NCBI GenBank assembly: GCA_029266735.1
Contig: JAQSWG010000004.1
Location: forward strand, 1 to 52,169
DNA from: Ornithinibacter sp.
GTDB taxonomy: Bacteria > Actinomycetota > Actinomycetes > Actinomycetales > Dermatophilaceae
Reading direction: 5' to 3'
Length of the DNA stretch: 52,169 nt
A program made the translations under genes and the position numbers. Under the pieces are notes generated by a model. That model saw only the letters and a program-made list of their open reading frames with translations. It was not told where the DNA came from and ran no database searches. Every line of letters starts with the position of its first letter. The first letter of the stretch is position 1. Of this stretch, positions 44,727 through 52,169 are shown piece after piece.

Positions 44727-46045
44727 AAGTTGCCATCTTCGGCCTCGGGTACGTCGGGACCGTCACGGCCGCCGGCCTGGCGTCGCAGGGGCACGACGTC
44801 ATCGGTGTCGACGTCGAGAGGAGCAAGGTCGCCGCCATCAACGCCGGGCGGAGCCCCGTCGTGGAGCCGGGGGTGGACAAGATGGTCGCCCAGGCCGTCT
44901 GCGCGGGAAGGCTGCGGGCCAGCACGGACGTCCGTGACGCGATCGAGGGGGCCGAGGTCTCGTTGGTGTGTGTCGGGACGCCATCGATGCCCAGGGGCGA
45001 CACGAACCTGTCCTACCTCGCGCGGGCGCTCGAGGATCTCCGGGAAGCCATGGCCGTCGTGGAACCCCCCGCGTCGGGGTTCCACTCGGTCGTCATCCGT
45101 TCAACTGTGCCACCAGGAACGGGGCGCTCGGTCGTCGAGCCGGCGTTCAGGGCCGAGCTGCTGCCCGACGGGTGGTCGGTGGGCACCGCCATGTGTCCGG
45201 AGTTCCTGCGCGAGGGGATCGGTGTCGAGGACTTCTTCGCCCCGCCGTTCGTCGTCGTGGGCACGGACGACCCGCGCACCAGGGAGAGCTGTGCGAACCT
45301 GTTCGACTTCCTCGACCAGGAGGTCCACCACGTCGACGTGCCCACCGCAGAGGCGCTGAAGTACGCATGCAACGCGTTCCACGCCGTCAAGGTGACCTTC
45401 GCCAACGAGGTGGGGCGCATCTTCGCCCAGTACGGCGTCGACTCGCGCGACGTCATGCAGCTCTTCTGCGAGGACCACAAGCTCAACATCTCGCCGGCCT
45501 ACCTGCGGCCCGGGTTCGCCTTCGGCGGTTCGTGCCTGCCCAAGGACCTGCGGGCACTCCAGAGCATGGCCAGGGAGAGGGGCGTCGACGTGCCGCTCCT
45601 GAGCTCGACCCTGGTCAGCAACGACATCATCGTGCGCGCCCTCGTCGACCGCGTCCTCGAGACCGGCTACCGCCGCGTCGCGATCCTCGGGCTCAGCTTC
45701 AAGATGGACACCGACGACCTGCGCGAGAGCCCGAACCTCGAGCTCGCGGAGCGCTTCATCGGCAAGGGTCTCGAGGTCCGCATCTACGACCCGATCGTCA
45801 ACCCCGCGAAGCTGGTCGGCGCCAACCTCGAGCACCTGCAGAGCAAGCTGTCGCACGTCAGCCGCCTGCTGGTCGACGAGCCGGAGCTGGCTCTCGAGGC
45901 GGCTGAGGTGGTCATCGTGGCCACCTCCGACCCGGCGTGCCTGGCTGCGCTCCCTGGCGCGCACGCCCAGCTCGTTCTCGACATCAACGGACGACTCGGC
46001 GAACAGGTCGAGCACATCCACGGCTACGAAGGGGTGAGCTGGTGA
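44723..46045 (+). CDS. UDP-glucose/GDP-mannose 6-dehydrogenase
   Basis: 440 residues; oxidises C6 of a nucleotide sugar twice with NAD+ to give a uronic acid. N-terminal Rossmann FGLGYVGTVTAAGLASQGHDVIGVD; VGTPS; central helix region YACNAFHAVKVTFANEVGR; catalytic FAFGGSCLPKDLRAL (Cys near 271); C-terminal Rossmann ILGLSFKMDTDDLRESPN. The HNFAFGGSC-like form and overall length resemble AlgD-type GDP-mannose dehydrogenases, but UDP-glucose cannot be excluded. It starts in ATGA overlap with the preceding gene. Confidence 0.92.
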   Translation: MKVAIFGLGYVGTVTAAGLASQGHDVIGVDVERSKVAAINAGRSPVVEPGVDKMVAQAVCAGRLRASTDVRDAIEGAEVSLVCVGTPSMPRGDTNLSYLARALEDLREAMAVVEPPASGFHSVVIRSTVPPGTGRSVVEPAFRAELLPDGWSVGTAMCPEFLREGIGVEDFFAPPFVVVGTDDPRTRESCANLFDFLDQEVHHVDVPTAEALKYACNAFHAVKVTFANEVGRIFAQYGVDSRDVMQLFCEDHKLNISPAYLRPGFAFGGSCLPKDLRALQSMARERGVDVPLLSSTLVSNDIIVRALVDRVLETGYRRVAILGLSFKMDTDDLRESPNLELAERFIGKGLEVRIYDPIVNPAKLVGANLEHLQSKLSHVSRLLVDEPELALEAAEVVIVATSDPACLAALPGAHAQLVLDINGRLGEQVEHIHGYEGVSW

Positions 46046-47295
46046 GCGCGCGAAGCCGCCCCCCTGGGAAGCGGCCCCGGGTGGTCATCGTCGTTCAGAA
46101 CCTGCCGGTGCCCTTCGACCGGAGGGTGTGGCTGGAGTGCCAGTCCCTCATCGCCAACGGGTACGACGTCACGGTCGTCTGCCCGCAGGGGGAGGGCACC
46201 GGCCCGTCCCAGGTCGTCGACGGCGTGCGCATCCTCGCGTACCCCGGTTACGCCCCCGGTGGGGGTCCACTGGGTTACCTCGCCGAGTTCGCCTGGTCGT
46301 TCCTGGCGACCGCGCGGCTCGTCGCCCGCGCTCGCCGGGACGGTCCCTTCGACGCGATGCAGGCCTGCAACCCTCCGGACATCTTCTGGCCGCTCGCGCG
46401 GTGGCTGCGCGCTCGCGACGGCACGCGGTTCGTCTTCGACCACCACGACCTCTGCCCCGAGCTCTACGTCTCCCGCTTCGAGGGCAGCCAGGGAACCCCC
46501 TACAAGGGGCTGATCTTCCTCGAGAGGCAGACGTTCCTCGCCGCCGACCGCGTCACGTCGACGAACGAGTCGTATGCCGCCATCGCCACGACCCGTGGGC
46601 GCAAGCCCGCCGACCACGTCACCGTCGTGCGGACCGGCCCGGACCCTGAGCGGCTCCGACGGCGCGATGCCGTCCCGGCGCACCGCCGCGGTCGCCGGCA
46701 CCTCGTCGCCTACCTCGGCGTCATGGGACCGCAGGACGGCGTCGACCTCGCCCTCGAGGCGGCCCACGTCGTCGTCAACGAGATGGGGCGCGACGACATC
46801 GCGTTCACCTTCATGGGGTCGGGTGACTGCTGGGACGGCCTCGTCCGTCGGCGCGACGCGCTGGGACTGACCGAGGCGGTCGCGCTCCCGGGTCGTGTCC
46901 CCGACGACCTCGTGGTCGAGGTCCTGTCCACCGCCGACCTGGGGCTGTGTCCTGACCCGCTCAACCCGCTCAACGACGTCTCGACGATGAACAAGACGAT
47001 GGAGTACATGGCCTTCGGGCTCCCGGTCGTCGCGTTCGACCTCCGGGAGACCCGGGTGTCGGCCGCCGACGCGGCCCAGTACGTGCGCCCCAACGACGTA
47101 CACGAGTTCGCCCGCGCCGTCGTCGAGCTCGTCGACGACCCAGCGAGGCGTGCGGAGATGGGTCGGAGGGGCCGTGAACGCGTCGAGCAGCGCCTCTCCT
47201 GGGAGCACCAGCAGCACGGCTACGTGCGGGTGTTCGACGAGCTCGTGGGTCGCGGCGCCCGCGCCGACGTGCCGCTGGCCGGAGCGGAGGCCTGA
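46042..47295 (+). CDS. Glycosyltransferase family 4
   Basis: 417 residues, GT-B fold. The N-terminal VVIVVQNLPVPFDRRVWLECQSLIANGYDVTVVCP is the donor-domain start of a GT4 subgroup seen in EPS clusters. The C-terminal domain has VAYLGVMGPQDGVD, the nucleotide-binding LPGRVPDDLVVEVLSTADLGLCP and KTMEYMAFGLPVVAFDLRETR (EX7E-like). It adds a sugar to the lipid-linked chain on the cytosolic side. GTG 46042 overlaps the previous stop and AAGGGG is eight bases upstream. Donor and acceptor are unknown. Confidence 0.9.
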   Translation: MSARSRPPGKRPRVVIVVQNLPVPFDRRVWLECQSLIANGYDVTVVCPQGEGTGPSQVVDGVRILAYPGYAPGGGPLGYLAEFAWSFLATARLVARARRDGPFDAMQACNPPDIFWPLARWLRARDGTRFVFDHHDLCPELYVSRFEGSQGTPYKGLIFLERQTFLAADRVTSTNESYAAIATTRGRKPADHVTVVRTGPDPERLRRRDAVPAHRRGRRHLVAYLGVMGPQDGVDLALEAAHVVVNEMGRDDIAFTFMGSGDCWDGLVRRRDALGLTEAVALPGRVPDDLVVEVLSTADLGLCPDPLNPLNDVSTMNKTMEYMAFGLPVVAFDLRETRVSAADAAQYVRPNDVHEFARAVVELVDDPARRAEMGRRGRERVEQRLSWEHQQHGYVRVFDELVGRGARADVPLAGAEA

Positions 47296-47297
47296 CG

Positions 47298-49208
47298 GTG
47301 TGTGGTGTCGCCGGGGCCTACCAGCAGCCCGACGGCAAGGTGCTCGTCGCGGCGATGGTCGACCGGATCGCCCACCGGGGACCGGATGCCGGTGCAGTCG
47401 TGGAGCTGGTCGACCCGGACACCGCGGTCGTCCTCGCCCACCGACGCCTGTCGATCATCGACCTGTCGAGCGCCGCCGACCAGCCGTTCGCCAAGGGTGG
47501 CCTCACCCTCACCTACAACGGTGAGCTCTACAACTACCGCGAGCTGAGGCACGAGCTGGAGTCGCTCGGCGCCCGCTTCGCCACGGCCTCCGACACCGAG
47601 GTCGTCCTCGAGGCGTGGCGCGCCTGGGGGACCGCGGCCCTGCGGCGGTTCCGCGGGATGTACGCCTTCGCGATCCACGACGAACGCACGGGTGACCTCA
47701 CCCTCGCAAGGGACCCGTTCGGTATCAAGCCGCTCTACGTCATGCCGCGGGGTGACGGCATCCTCTTCGCCTCCGAGCTCAAGGCGATCGTCTCCGCCGT
47801 CGGCCCCGAGCTCGTGATCGACCCGGCCGCGATGGTCGCGTCGACGCTCTACTACTGGCTCCCGCAGGAGTTCGACGCCGTCCGGGGCGTGCACCGCCAC
47901 CCCGCCGGCACCTGGTCCGTGTACCACCGGGACGGTTCGGTCGGCTCGGGGCGCTTCTGGGACACCGCGACCGAGGCTGCGCTGGCCGCGCACGGCCCAC
48001 GCGCCGACATCGGGGAGGTCGTGGCGACCTCCGTCCAGGCCCACCTCGTCGCCGACGCGCCCGTGGCGTCGTTCCTCAGTGGTGGCCTCGACTCGAGCAT
48101 CGTCACCGCCCTCGCGCATCGCAGCGACCCGTCGATCGAGGCGTACACCATCGTCTTCCGGCCCGAGGACCAGCGGCTCGAGTCCATGCCCGACGACGCC
48201 CGCTACGCCCGGCGCCTCGCCGACCACCTCGGGATCCGGCTGCACGAGATCGAGATCCACCCGGACATCGTCGACATGCTCCCCCGGATGGTGGACATCC
48301 TCGACGAGCCGGTCGGGGACCCCGCCGCGATCAACACCCTGCTCATGTGCAACGCGGCTCGCGACGCCGGCGTCAAGGTGCTGCTGTCCGGGATGGGGGC
48401 CGACGAGCTCTTCGGGGGCTATCGCAAGCACCTGGCGATGCTCGTGGCCGAGCGCTACCGAAGGATGCCGGGAGCCGTCCGGGCAGCGGTCGCGCCGACC
48501 GTGCGTGCGCTGCCCGTCGCGGTCGGCGGTCGGGGTCTCCGAACTGTCCGCTGGGCCCAGCGCTTCCTGTCCTTCGCCGAGCTGCCCGAGCAGGAGGCCT
48601 TCCGTCGCAGCTACACCCTCTATGACCCCGACGAGCTCGCCGGCCTGCTCGACCCCGCCCTGTCCGGTCACGTCGACACCGTCCTGGACCGACACCGCGA
48701 GGTCTACGACGACAACGACCTCGACGGTGTCGTGAGCCGGATGTGCCTGGCGGACACGAGGATGTTCATGCCTGGCCTGAACCTCACCTACACCGACCGC
48801 GCCAGCATGGCGGCCTCGACCGAGGTCCGCGTGCCGTTCGTCGATCCCCGTGTCATGGCGGCGGCGTTCTCGCTGCCCGATACGGAGAAGATCCGGGGCC
48901 GGCAGCAGAAGGCCGCGCTCAAGGACGCCGCCCGGGCCTGGGTGCCCGACGAGATCGTCGATCGCCCGAAGGCGAGCTTCGGTGCGCCACTGCGCGCCTG
49001 GGTCACCAACGACCTCCGGGAGCTCGTCGACGACGTCCTCGTGCGCGGCGAGCTGGTCGGCAGCGGGTTCCTGCGCGGCCCAGCCCTCCAGCGCATCGTC
49101 GACGACCAGCGCAGCGGGCGTCGCGACGAAGCCAAGCAGGTGTGGCAGCTGCTGAGCCTCGAGCTCTGGTACCGCAACGCCACGGCGGCGGGGGTGCAGT
49201 CCCCATGA
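47298..49208 (+). CDS. AsnB-like glutamine-dependent amidotransferase
   Basis: 636 residues. Class II glutaminase domain: Cys2 after the initiator (GTG TGT), HRGPD, HRRLSIIDLS, TYNGELYNYRELR. Synthetase domain: PP-loop SFLSGGLDSS (about 260), GMGADELFGGY, and VRVPFVD. It is longer than housekeeping AsnB and sits in a polysaccharide operon after a uronate-forming dehydrogenase, so amidation of a uronic acid is likelier than asparagine synthesis. That assignment is inference. The GTG start lies two bases past the previous stop. Confidence 0.87.
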   Translation: MCGVAGAYQQPDGKVLVAAMVDRIAHRGPDAGAVVELVDPDTAVVLAHRRLSIIDLSSAADQPFAKGGLTLTYNGELYNYRELRHELESLGARFATASDTEVVLEAWRAWGTAALRRFRGMYAFAIHDERTGDLTLARDPFGIKPLYVMPRGDGILFASELKAIVSAVGPELVIDPAAMVASTLYYWLPQEFDAVRGVHRHPAGTWSVYHRDGSVGSGRFWDTATEAALAAHGPRADIGEVVATSVQAHLVADAPVASFLSGGLDSSIVTALAHRSDPSIEAYTIVFRPEDQRLESMPDDARYARRLADHLGIRLHEIEIHPDIVDMLPRMVDILDEPVGDPAAINTLLMCNAARDAGVKVLLSGMGADELFGGYRKHLAMLVAERYRRMPGAVRAAVAPTVRALPVAVGGRGLRTVRWAQRFLSFAELPEQEAFRRSYTLYDPDELAGLLDPALSGHVDTVLDRHREVYDDNDLDGVVSRMCLADTRMFMPGLNLTYTDRASMAASTEVRVPFVDPRVMAAAFSLPDTEKIRGRQQKAALKDAARAWVPDEIVDRPKASFGAPLRAWVTNDLRELVDDVLVRGELVGSGFLRGPALQRIVDDQRSGRRDEAKQVWQLLSLELWYRNATAAGVQSP

Positions 49209-49284
49209 CGGGCACGGCATCTCCGGCACCCGCACCAGCGGGCGGCCCGGGCCGAACCGCCACCCCACGACCGAGGAGCACGCG

Positions 49285-51468
49285 ATGAAGCAGGTGGGCC
49301 AGAACTACCGGTCCGGTGAGCTCGCCGTGCTCGACGTCCCCCAGCCGGCGTGCAGGCCCGGGGGAGTGCTGGTGCGCTCCCTGTACTCCCTGATCTCCAC
49401 CGGTACGGAGATGATGAAGGTCTCCGAGGCCCGTCTGTCGCTCCTCGGCAAGGCACGGGCCCGGCCTGACCAGGTCCGCAAGGTGCTCGACTCGATGGCC
49501 CAGCAGGGCCCCGTCGCCACCTACAAGAAGGCCATGGACAAGCTCGACACGTACACCCCGCTGGGGTACTCACTGTGCGGTGTCGTCGTCGAGGTCGGCG
49601 CCGGTGCGGAGGAGTTCGCGGTCGGTGACCTCGTCGCCGCCGCCGGCAACGAGTTCGCCCTCCACGCCGAGGTCAACTGGGTGCCGGTGAACCTCTGTGT
49701 GCCGGTTCCCGAGGGCGTCGAGCCCCAGCACGCGGCGTTCGCGACCGTCGGGGCGATCGCCATGCACGGCGTCCGCCGTGGAGAGCCCCAGCTCGGTGAG
49801 ATGGCCTGCGTCATCGGCCTCGGCCTCGTCGGGCAGCTCGTGGTCCGGCTGCTCGTCGCGGCAGGTGTGCGCGTCGTCGGCATCGACACCGTCGAGGAGC
49901 GCTGCCGCCTGGGCGAGGCGGGCGGAGCCGTCAGCTGCGCCTCACCGGACGACGAGGGTGCCGCCTACATCGAGCAGGTCATCCGCACCGCCACCGGGGG
50001 CCTCGGCGCCGACCATGTCTTTCTCGCGGCCGGTGGCGAGACCAACGGCCCCGTGGAGCTCGCCGCACGACTCGTACGCGACCGGGCCCGCGTCGTCGAC
50101 ATCGGCAAGACCCGGCTCGACCTGCCGTGGAACGCGTACTACGAGAAGGAGCTCGACGTCCGGTTCTCGCGCTCCTACGGCCCTGGTCGCTACGACGACC
50201 GGTACGAGCTCGACGGCATCGACTACCCCGCCGGCTACGTCCGCTGGACCGAGCGGCGCAACCTCGGCTGCTTCCTCGACCTCCTGTCGGGTGGGTCCGT
50301 CGACGTCGGCTCGCTGGTCTCCGCCACGCGGCCCATCGAGGACGCCGCGGCGGTGTACGAGGACCTGCGCAACGGGTCCCTGCGCGGGGTGGGCTTCCTC
50401 TTCGAGTACCCCGGTGAGGAGGCCGCCGAGGGCACGGGCCGGGAACCGGCTCGGAGCAGTGGCCGCGCCGTGCCGGCGCTCGCCCGCCGGCCGGGCCGCG
50501 CGGCGGCGCCGACCGTGCGGCTGGGCTTCGTCGGCGCGGGCAGCTACGCGTCCTCGATGCTGCTGCCACACCTCGCGAAGCACCCTGGAGCCACGCTGTC
50601 TCGAGTGGCGACGACCCGGTCCCTGTCGGCGGTCAACGCTCAGCGCAAGTTCGCCTTCGAGTCGATCACGACCGACGCCGACGAGGTGCTCGCCGACCCC
50701 GCGATCGACGCCGTCTTCGTCGTGACGCGACACCACTCGCACGCGGCTTTCGTCAGCCGGGCGCTCGAACACGGCAAGGCGGTCTTCGTCGAGAAGCCCC
50801 TTGCGCTGACCCGGGGCGAGGTCGACGGCATCCTCGACGTCGTCGAGCGCACGGGGAACGACCGAATCATGGTGGGTTTCAACCGGCGCTTCGCGCCCCT
50901 GCTCCTCGCGATGCGGCGCCGCTTCGGCACCGCAGGCGCCCCCGTGACGGCGCGCTATCTGGTCAACGCCGGGCGAATGGCGTCAGGCAGCTGGTACCTC
51001 GACGAGCAGCTCGAAGGGTCCAGGTTCCTCGGCGAGGGTGGCCACTTCGTCGACACCTTGGGCTGGTGGATCGGTGACGACCCCGTCGAGGTCAGCGCCA
51101 CGGGGACGCCCGAAGGGGGAGGGCTGCAGGCCACGCTCCGCTACCCCGATGGCTCACTGGCCACGATCACCTACTGCACCGACGGCCACCCTCGGGTTCC
51201 CAAGGAGACCTTCGACGTCTCCGGTGGCGGTCGCAACGCCCGGCTCGACAACTTCGCCCGCGCGACGGTCTGGGCGGGCGGAGCGCGCGACACCCGCCGC
51301 TCCTACACCGGACAGGACAAGGGCCAGCGAGCGCAGCTCGAGGCCTTTCTCGACGCGGTCCGGCTCGGCGCCGCCATGCCGATCGGTCTGGCGTCGCTCG
51401 TCGCGACGACGCGCGCGACGATCGCGGTCGGCGAGAGCCTCGTCTCCGGCCGGCCGGAGGCTCCGTGA
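49285..51468 (+). CDS. Fused Zn-type dehydrogenase / Gfo-Idh-MocA oxidoreductase
   Basis: 727 residues. Residues 1 to about 375 are an alcohol dehydrogenase-like medium-chain reductase (YSLISTGTEMMKVSEA start, NAD loop GLGLVGQLVVRLL near 178). After a basic, Ala/Arg-rich linker (about 380-410) comes a Gfo/Idh/MocA domain with GFVGAGSYASSMLLPHL (about 414) and VEKPLAL, EGGHFVDTLGWW. This pairing is known in polysaccharide clusters, often next to heparinase-like genes; it probably oxidises or reduces a sugar nucleotide. The canonical zinc ligands of the first half are poorly conserved. The next gene overlaps its stop by four bases. Confidence 0.9.
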   Translation: MKQVGQNYRSGELAVLDVPQPACRPGGVLVRSLYSLISTGTEMMKVSEARLSLLGKARARPDQVRKVLDSMAQQGPVATYKKAMDKLDTYTPLGYSLCGVVVEVGAGAEEFAVGDLVAAAGNEFALHAEVNWVPVNLCVPVPEGVEPQHAAFATVGAIAMHGVRRGEPQLGEMACVIGLGLVGQLVVRLLVAAGVRVVGIDTVEERCRLGEAGGAVSCASPDDEGAAYIEQVIRTATGGLGADHVFLAAGGETNGPVELAARLVRDRARVVDIGKTRLDLPWNAYYEKELDVRFSRSYGPGRYDDRYELDGIDYPAGYVRWTERRNLGCFLDLLSGGSVDVGSLVSATRPIEDAAAVYEDLRNGSLRGVGFLFEYPGEEAAEGTGREPARSSGRAVPALARRPGRAAAPTVRLGFVGAGSYASSMLLPHLAKHPGATLSRVATTRSLSAVNAQRKFAFESITTDADEVLADPAIDAVFVVTRHHSHAAFVSRALEHGKAVFVEKPLALTRGEVDGILDVVERTGNDRIMVGFNRRFAPLLLAMRRRFGTAGAPVTARYLVNAGRMASGSWYLDEQLEGSRFLGEGGHFVDTLGWWIGDDPVEVSATGTPEGGGLQATLRYPDGSLATITYCTDGHPRVPKETFDVSGGGRNARLDNFARATVWAGGARDTRRSYTGQDKGQRAQLEAFLDAVRLGAAMPIGLASLVATTRATIAVGESLVSGRPEAP

Positions 51469-52169
51469 GCCGGCCTGCCCGCTGGTACGTGCGACGGCTC
51501 CTGCGGATGTCCCCGCAGGAGCTTCTCTACCGGGTCGGTGACCGGGCGCGACAGGTTCGGTGGGCCCGGAGGCAGGTTCGGGCGGGGGAGGGCTTGCCGC
51601 CCCTGCCGGGGCTGCTCCCGGCACGGACCTTCCGCAGCCCGCTCCCGCCGGGCGTCCGGGCGCAGGTCCCGCCGGAGGCGAGGCGCCGGGCCGTCGCGGC
51701 CGCCGACGGGCTGCTGGCCGGCGACTGGGAGGTCCTGGGCACACCACGACCCGACGTCGTGGACCCGGACTGGTTCCGCGACCCGGTCACCGGCAGGCGA
51801 GCGCCGGACGGCACGCTGGCGTTCCGCATCGACCACCGTGACGAGGCCCTGACGGGGAACGTCAAGTCCGTGTGGGAACTGTCCCGCCACCACCACCTTA
51901 CGGTGCTCGCGGCCGCCTGGTGGCTCACCGGCGAGGACCGCTACGCCGAGCCGGTCGCCGCCCAGCTGCGCTCCTGGTGGGCCGGCAACCCGTTCCTCTC
52001 CGGCATCCACTGGACCAGCGGGATCGAGCTCGGCGTGCGACTGACGAGCTGGGTGTGGGTCCGCCGCCTGCTCGACGACTGGCCGGGCGTCCACGAGCTG
52101 TTCGAGGAGAACCCGCAGGCCCTGGCCCAGATCCGTTGGCACCAGGAGTACCTGGCGGCGTTTCGCAGC
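51465..52169 (+). CDS. Heparinase II/III-family protein, N-terminal part
   Basis: 235 codons are visible and the frame is still open at the window end. The start is GTG 51465 inside a GTGA overlap. The seen part (RWYVRRLLRMSPQELLYRVGDRARQ, later VWELSRHHHLTVLAAAWWLTG and GIHWTSGIELGVRLTSWVW) is the alpha-toroid domain of heparinase II/III-like lyases. The catalytic His/Tyr and the beta-sheet domain would lie beyond the edge. A polysaccharide lyase acting on the operon's uronate-containing product is inferred. Confidence 0.85.
   Translation, partial: MSRPARWYVRRLLRMSPQELLYRVGDRARQVRWARRQVRAGEGLPPLPGLLPARTFRSPLPPGVRAQVPPEARRRAVAAADGLLAGDWEVLGTPRPDVVDPDWFRDPVTGRRAPDGTLAFRIDHRDEALTGNVKSVWELSRHHHLTVLAAAWWLTGEDRYAEPVAAQLRSWWAGNPFLSGIHWTSGIELGVRLTSWVWVRRLLDDWPGVHELFEENPQALAQIRWHQEYLAAFRS

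Noticed and set aside
47220-49268. Minus-strand open frame opposite the AsnB-like gene
   Set aside because: Antisense shadow; the plus-strand frame has complete glutaminase and PP-loop motifs.

Overview
The window is chromosomal DNA from a very GC-rich actinobacterium. Housekeeping order, codon use and family content (rpfB, protein O-mannosyltransferase, menaquinone-type SdhCAB, Abhydrolase_9, LolA-like lipoprotein) fit Micrococcales, most likely an Intrasporangiaceae-type organism; the family-level assignment is an inference. The order pmt / rsmI / metG / tatD / rpfB / rsmA / ispE and the nearby glmU / prsA / rplY / pth block match, from memory, the conserved neighbourhood around Rv1002c-Rv1019 of Mycobacterium tuberculosis.

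Layout. (1) 1-3,700: an edge fragment that looks like the start of an IS transposase, then a copper-handling cluster: a Cys-rich four-helix copper store protein on +, facing a CsoR-CopZ-CopA operon on - with a clear CsoR operator. (2) 3,750-11,720: a membrane holin-domain/alkaline-phosphatase-type fusion, a 1,191-residue TM0106-type RecB nuclease-helicase, and protein O-mannosyltransferase. (3) 11,780-26,630: rsmI, sdhCAB, a CPBP protease, a lipoprotein, a DUF4126 membrane protein, then the metG-tatD-rpfB-rsmA-ispE-ABC-F run. (4) 26,700-36,300, accessory: a single polypeptide joining an adenylation domain, a carrier domain and a membrane acyltransferase behind an iron-box-like operator; MarR, trans-aconitate methyltransferase-like, TetR, an oddly shaped tRNA-Gln(UUG), a membrane alpha/beta hydrolase, a second CPBP protease, and an orphan HerA-like ATPase beside a 23-bp inverted repeat. 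(5) 36,500-42,320: glmU-prsA, a CGNR regulator divergent from an EamA exporter, rplY and pth. (6) 42,460 to the end: an exopolysaccharide operon (initiating sugar phosphotransferase, RmlC-like epimerase, nucleotide-sugar 6-dehydrogenase, GT4 glycosyltransferase, AsnB-like amidotransferase, fused Zn-dehydrogenase/Gfo-Idh-MocA oxidoreductase, heparinase II/III-like protein) that runs off the window. Its genes are tightly packed, several with 1-4 base overlaps, so they are probably co-transcribed.

How it works together. The copper genes form a sense-store-export module. sdhCAB supplies respiratory electrons to quinone. The EPS operon would start a lipid-linked repeat unit, make a uronic acid, possibly amidate it, and process or degrade the polymer. 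The most unusual object is the adenylation-carrier-acyltransferase fusion at 26,715-29,327: it resembles a one-protein counterpart of DltA-DltC-DltB chemistry and seems to be iron-controlled. Many genes have a TANNNT hexamer 6-8 bases before the start codon, which points to widespread leaderless transcription. No CRISPR array, prophage, plasmid origin or complete insertion sequence was seen.
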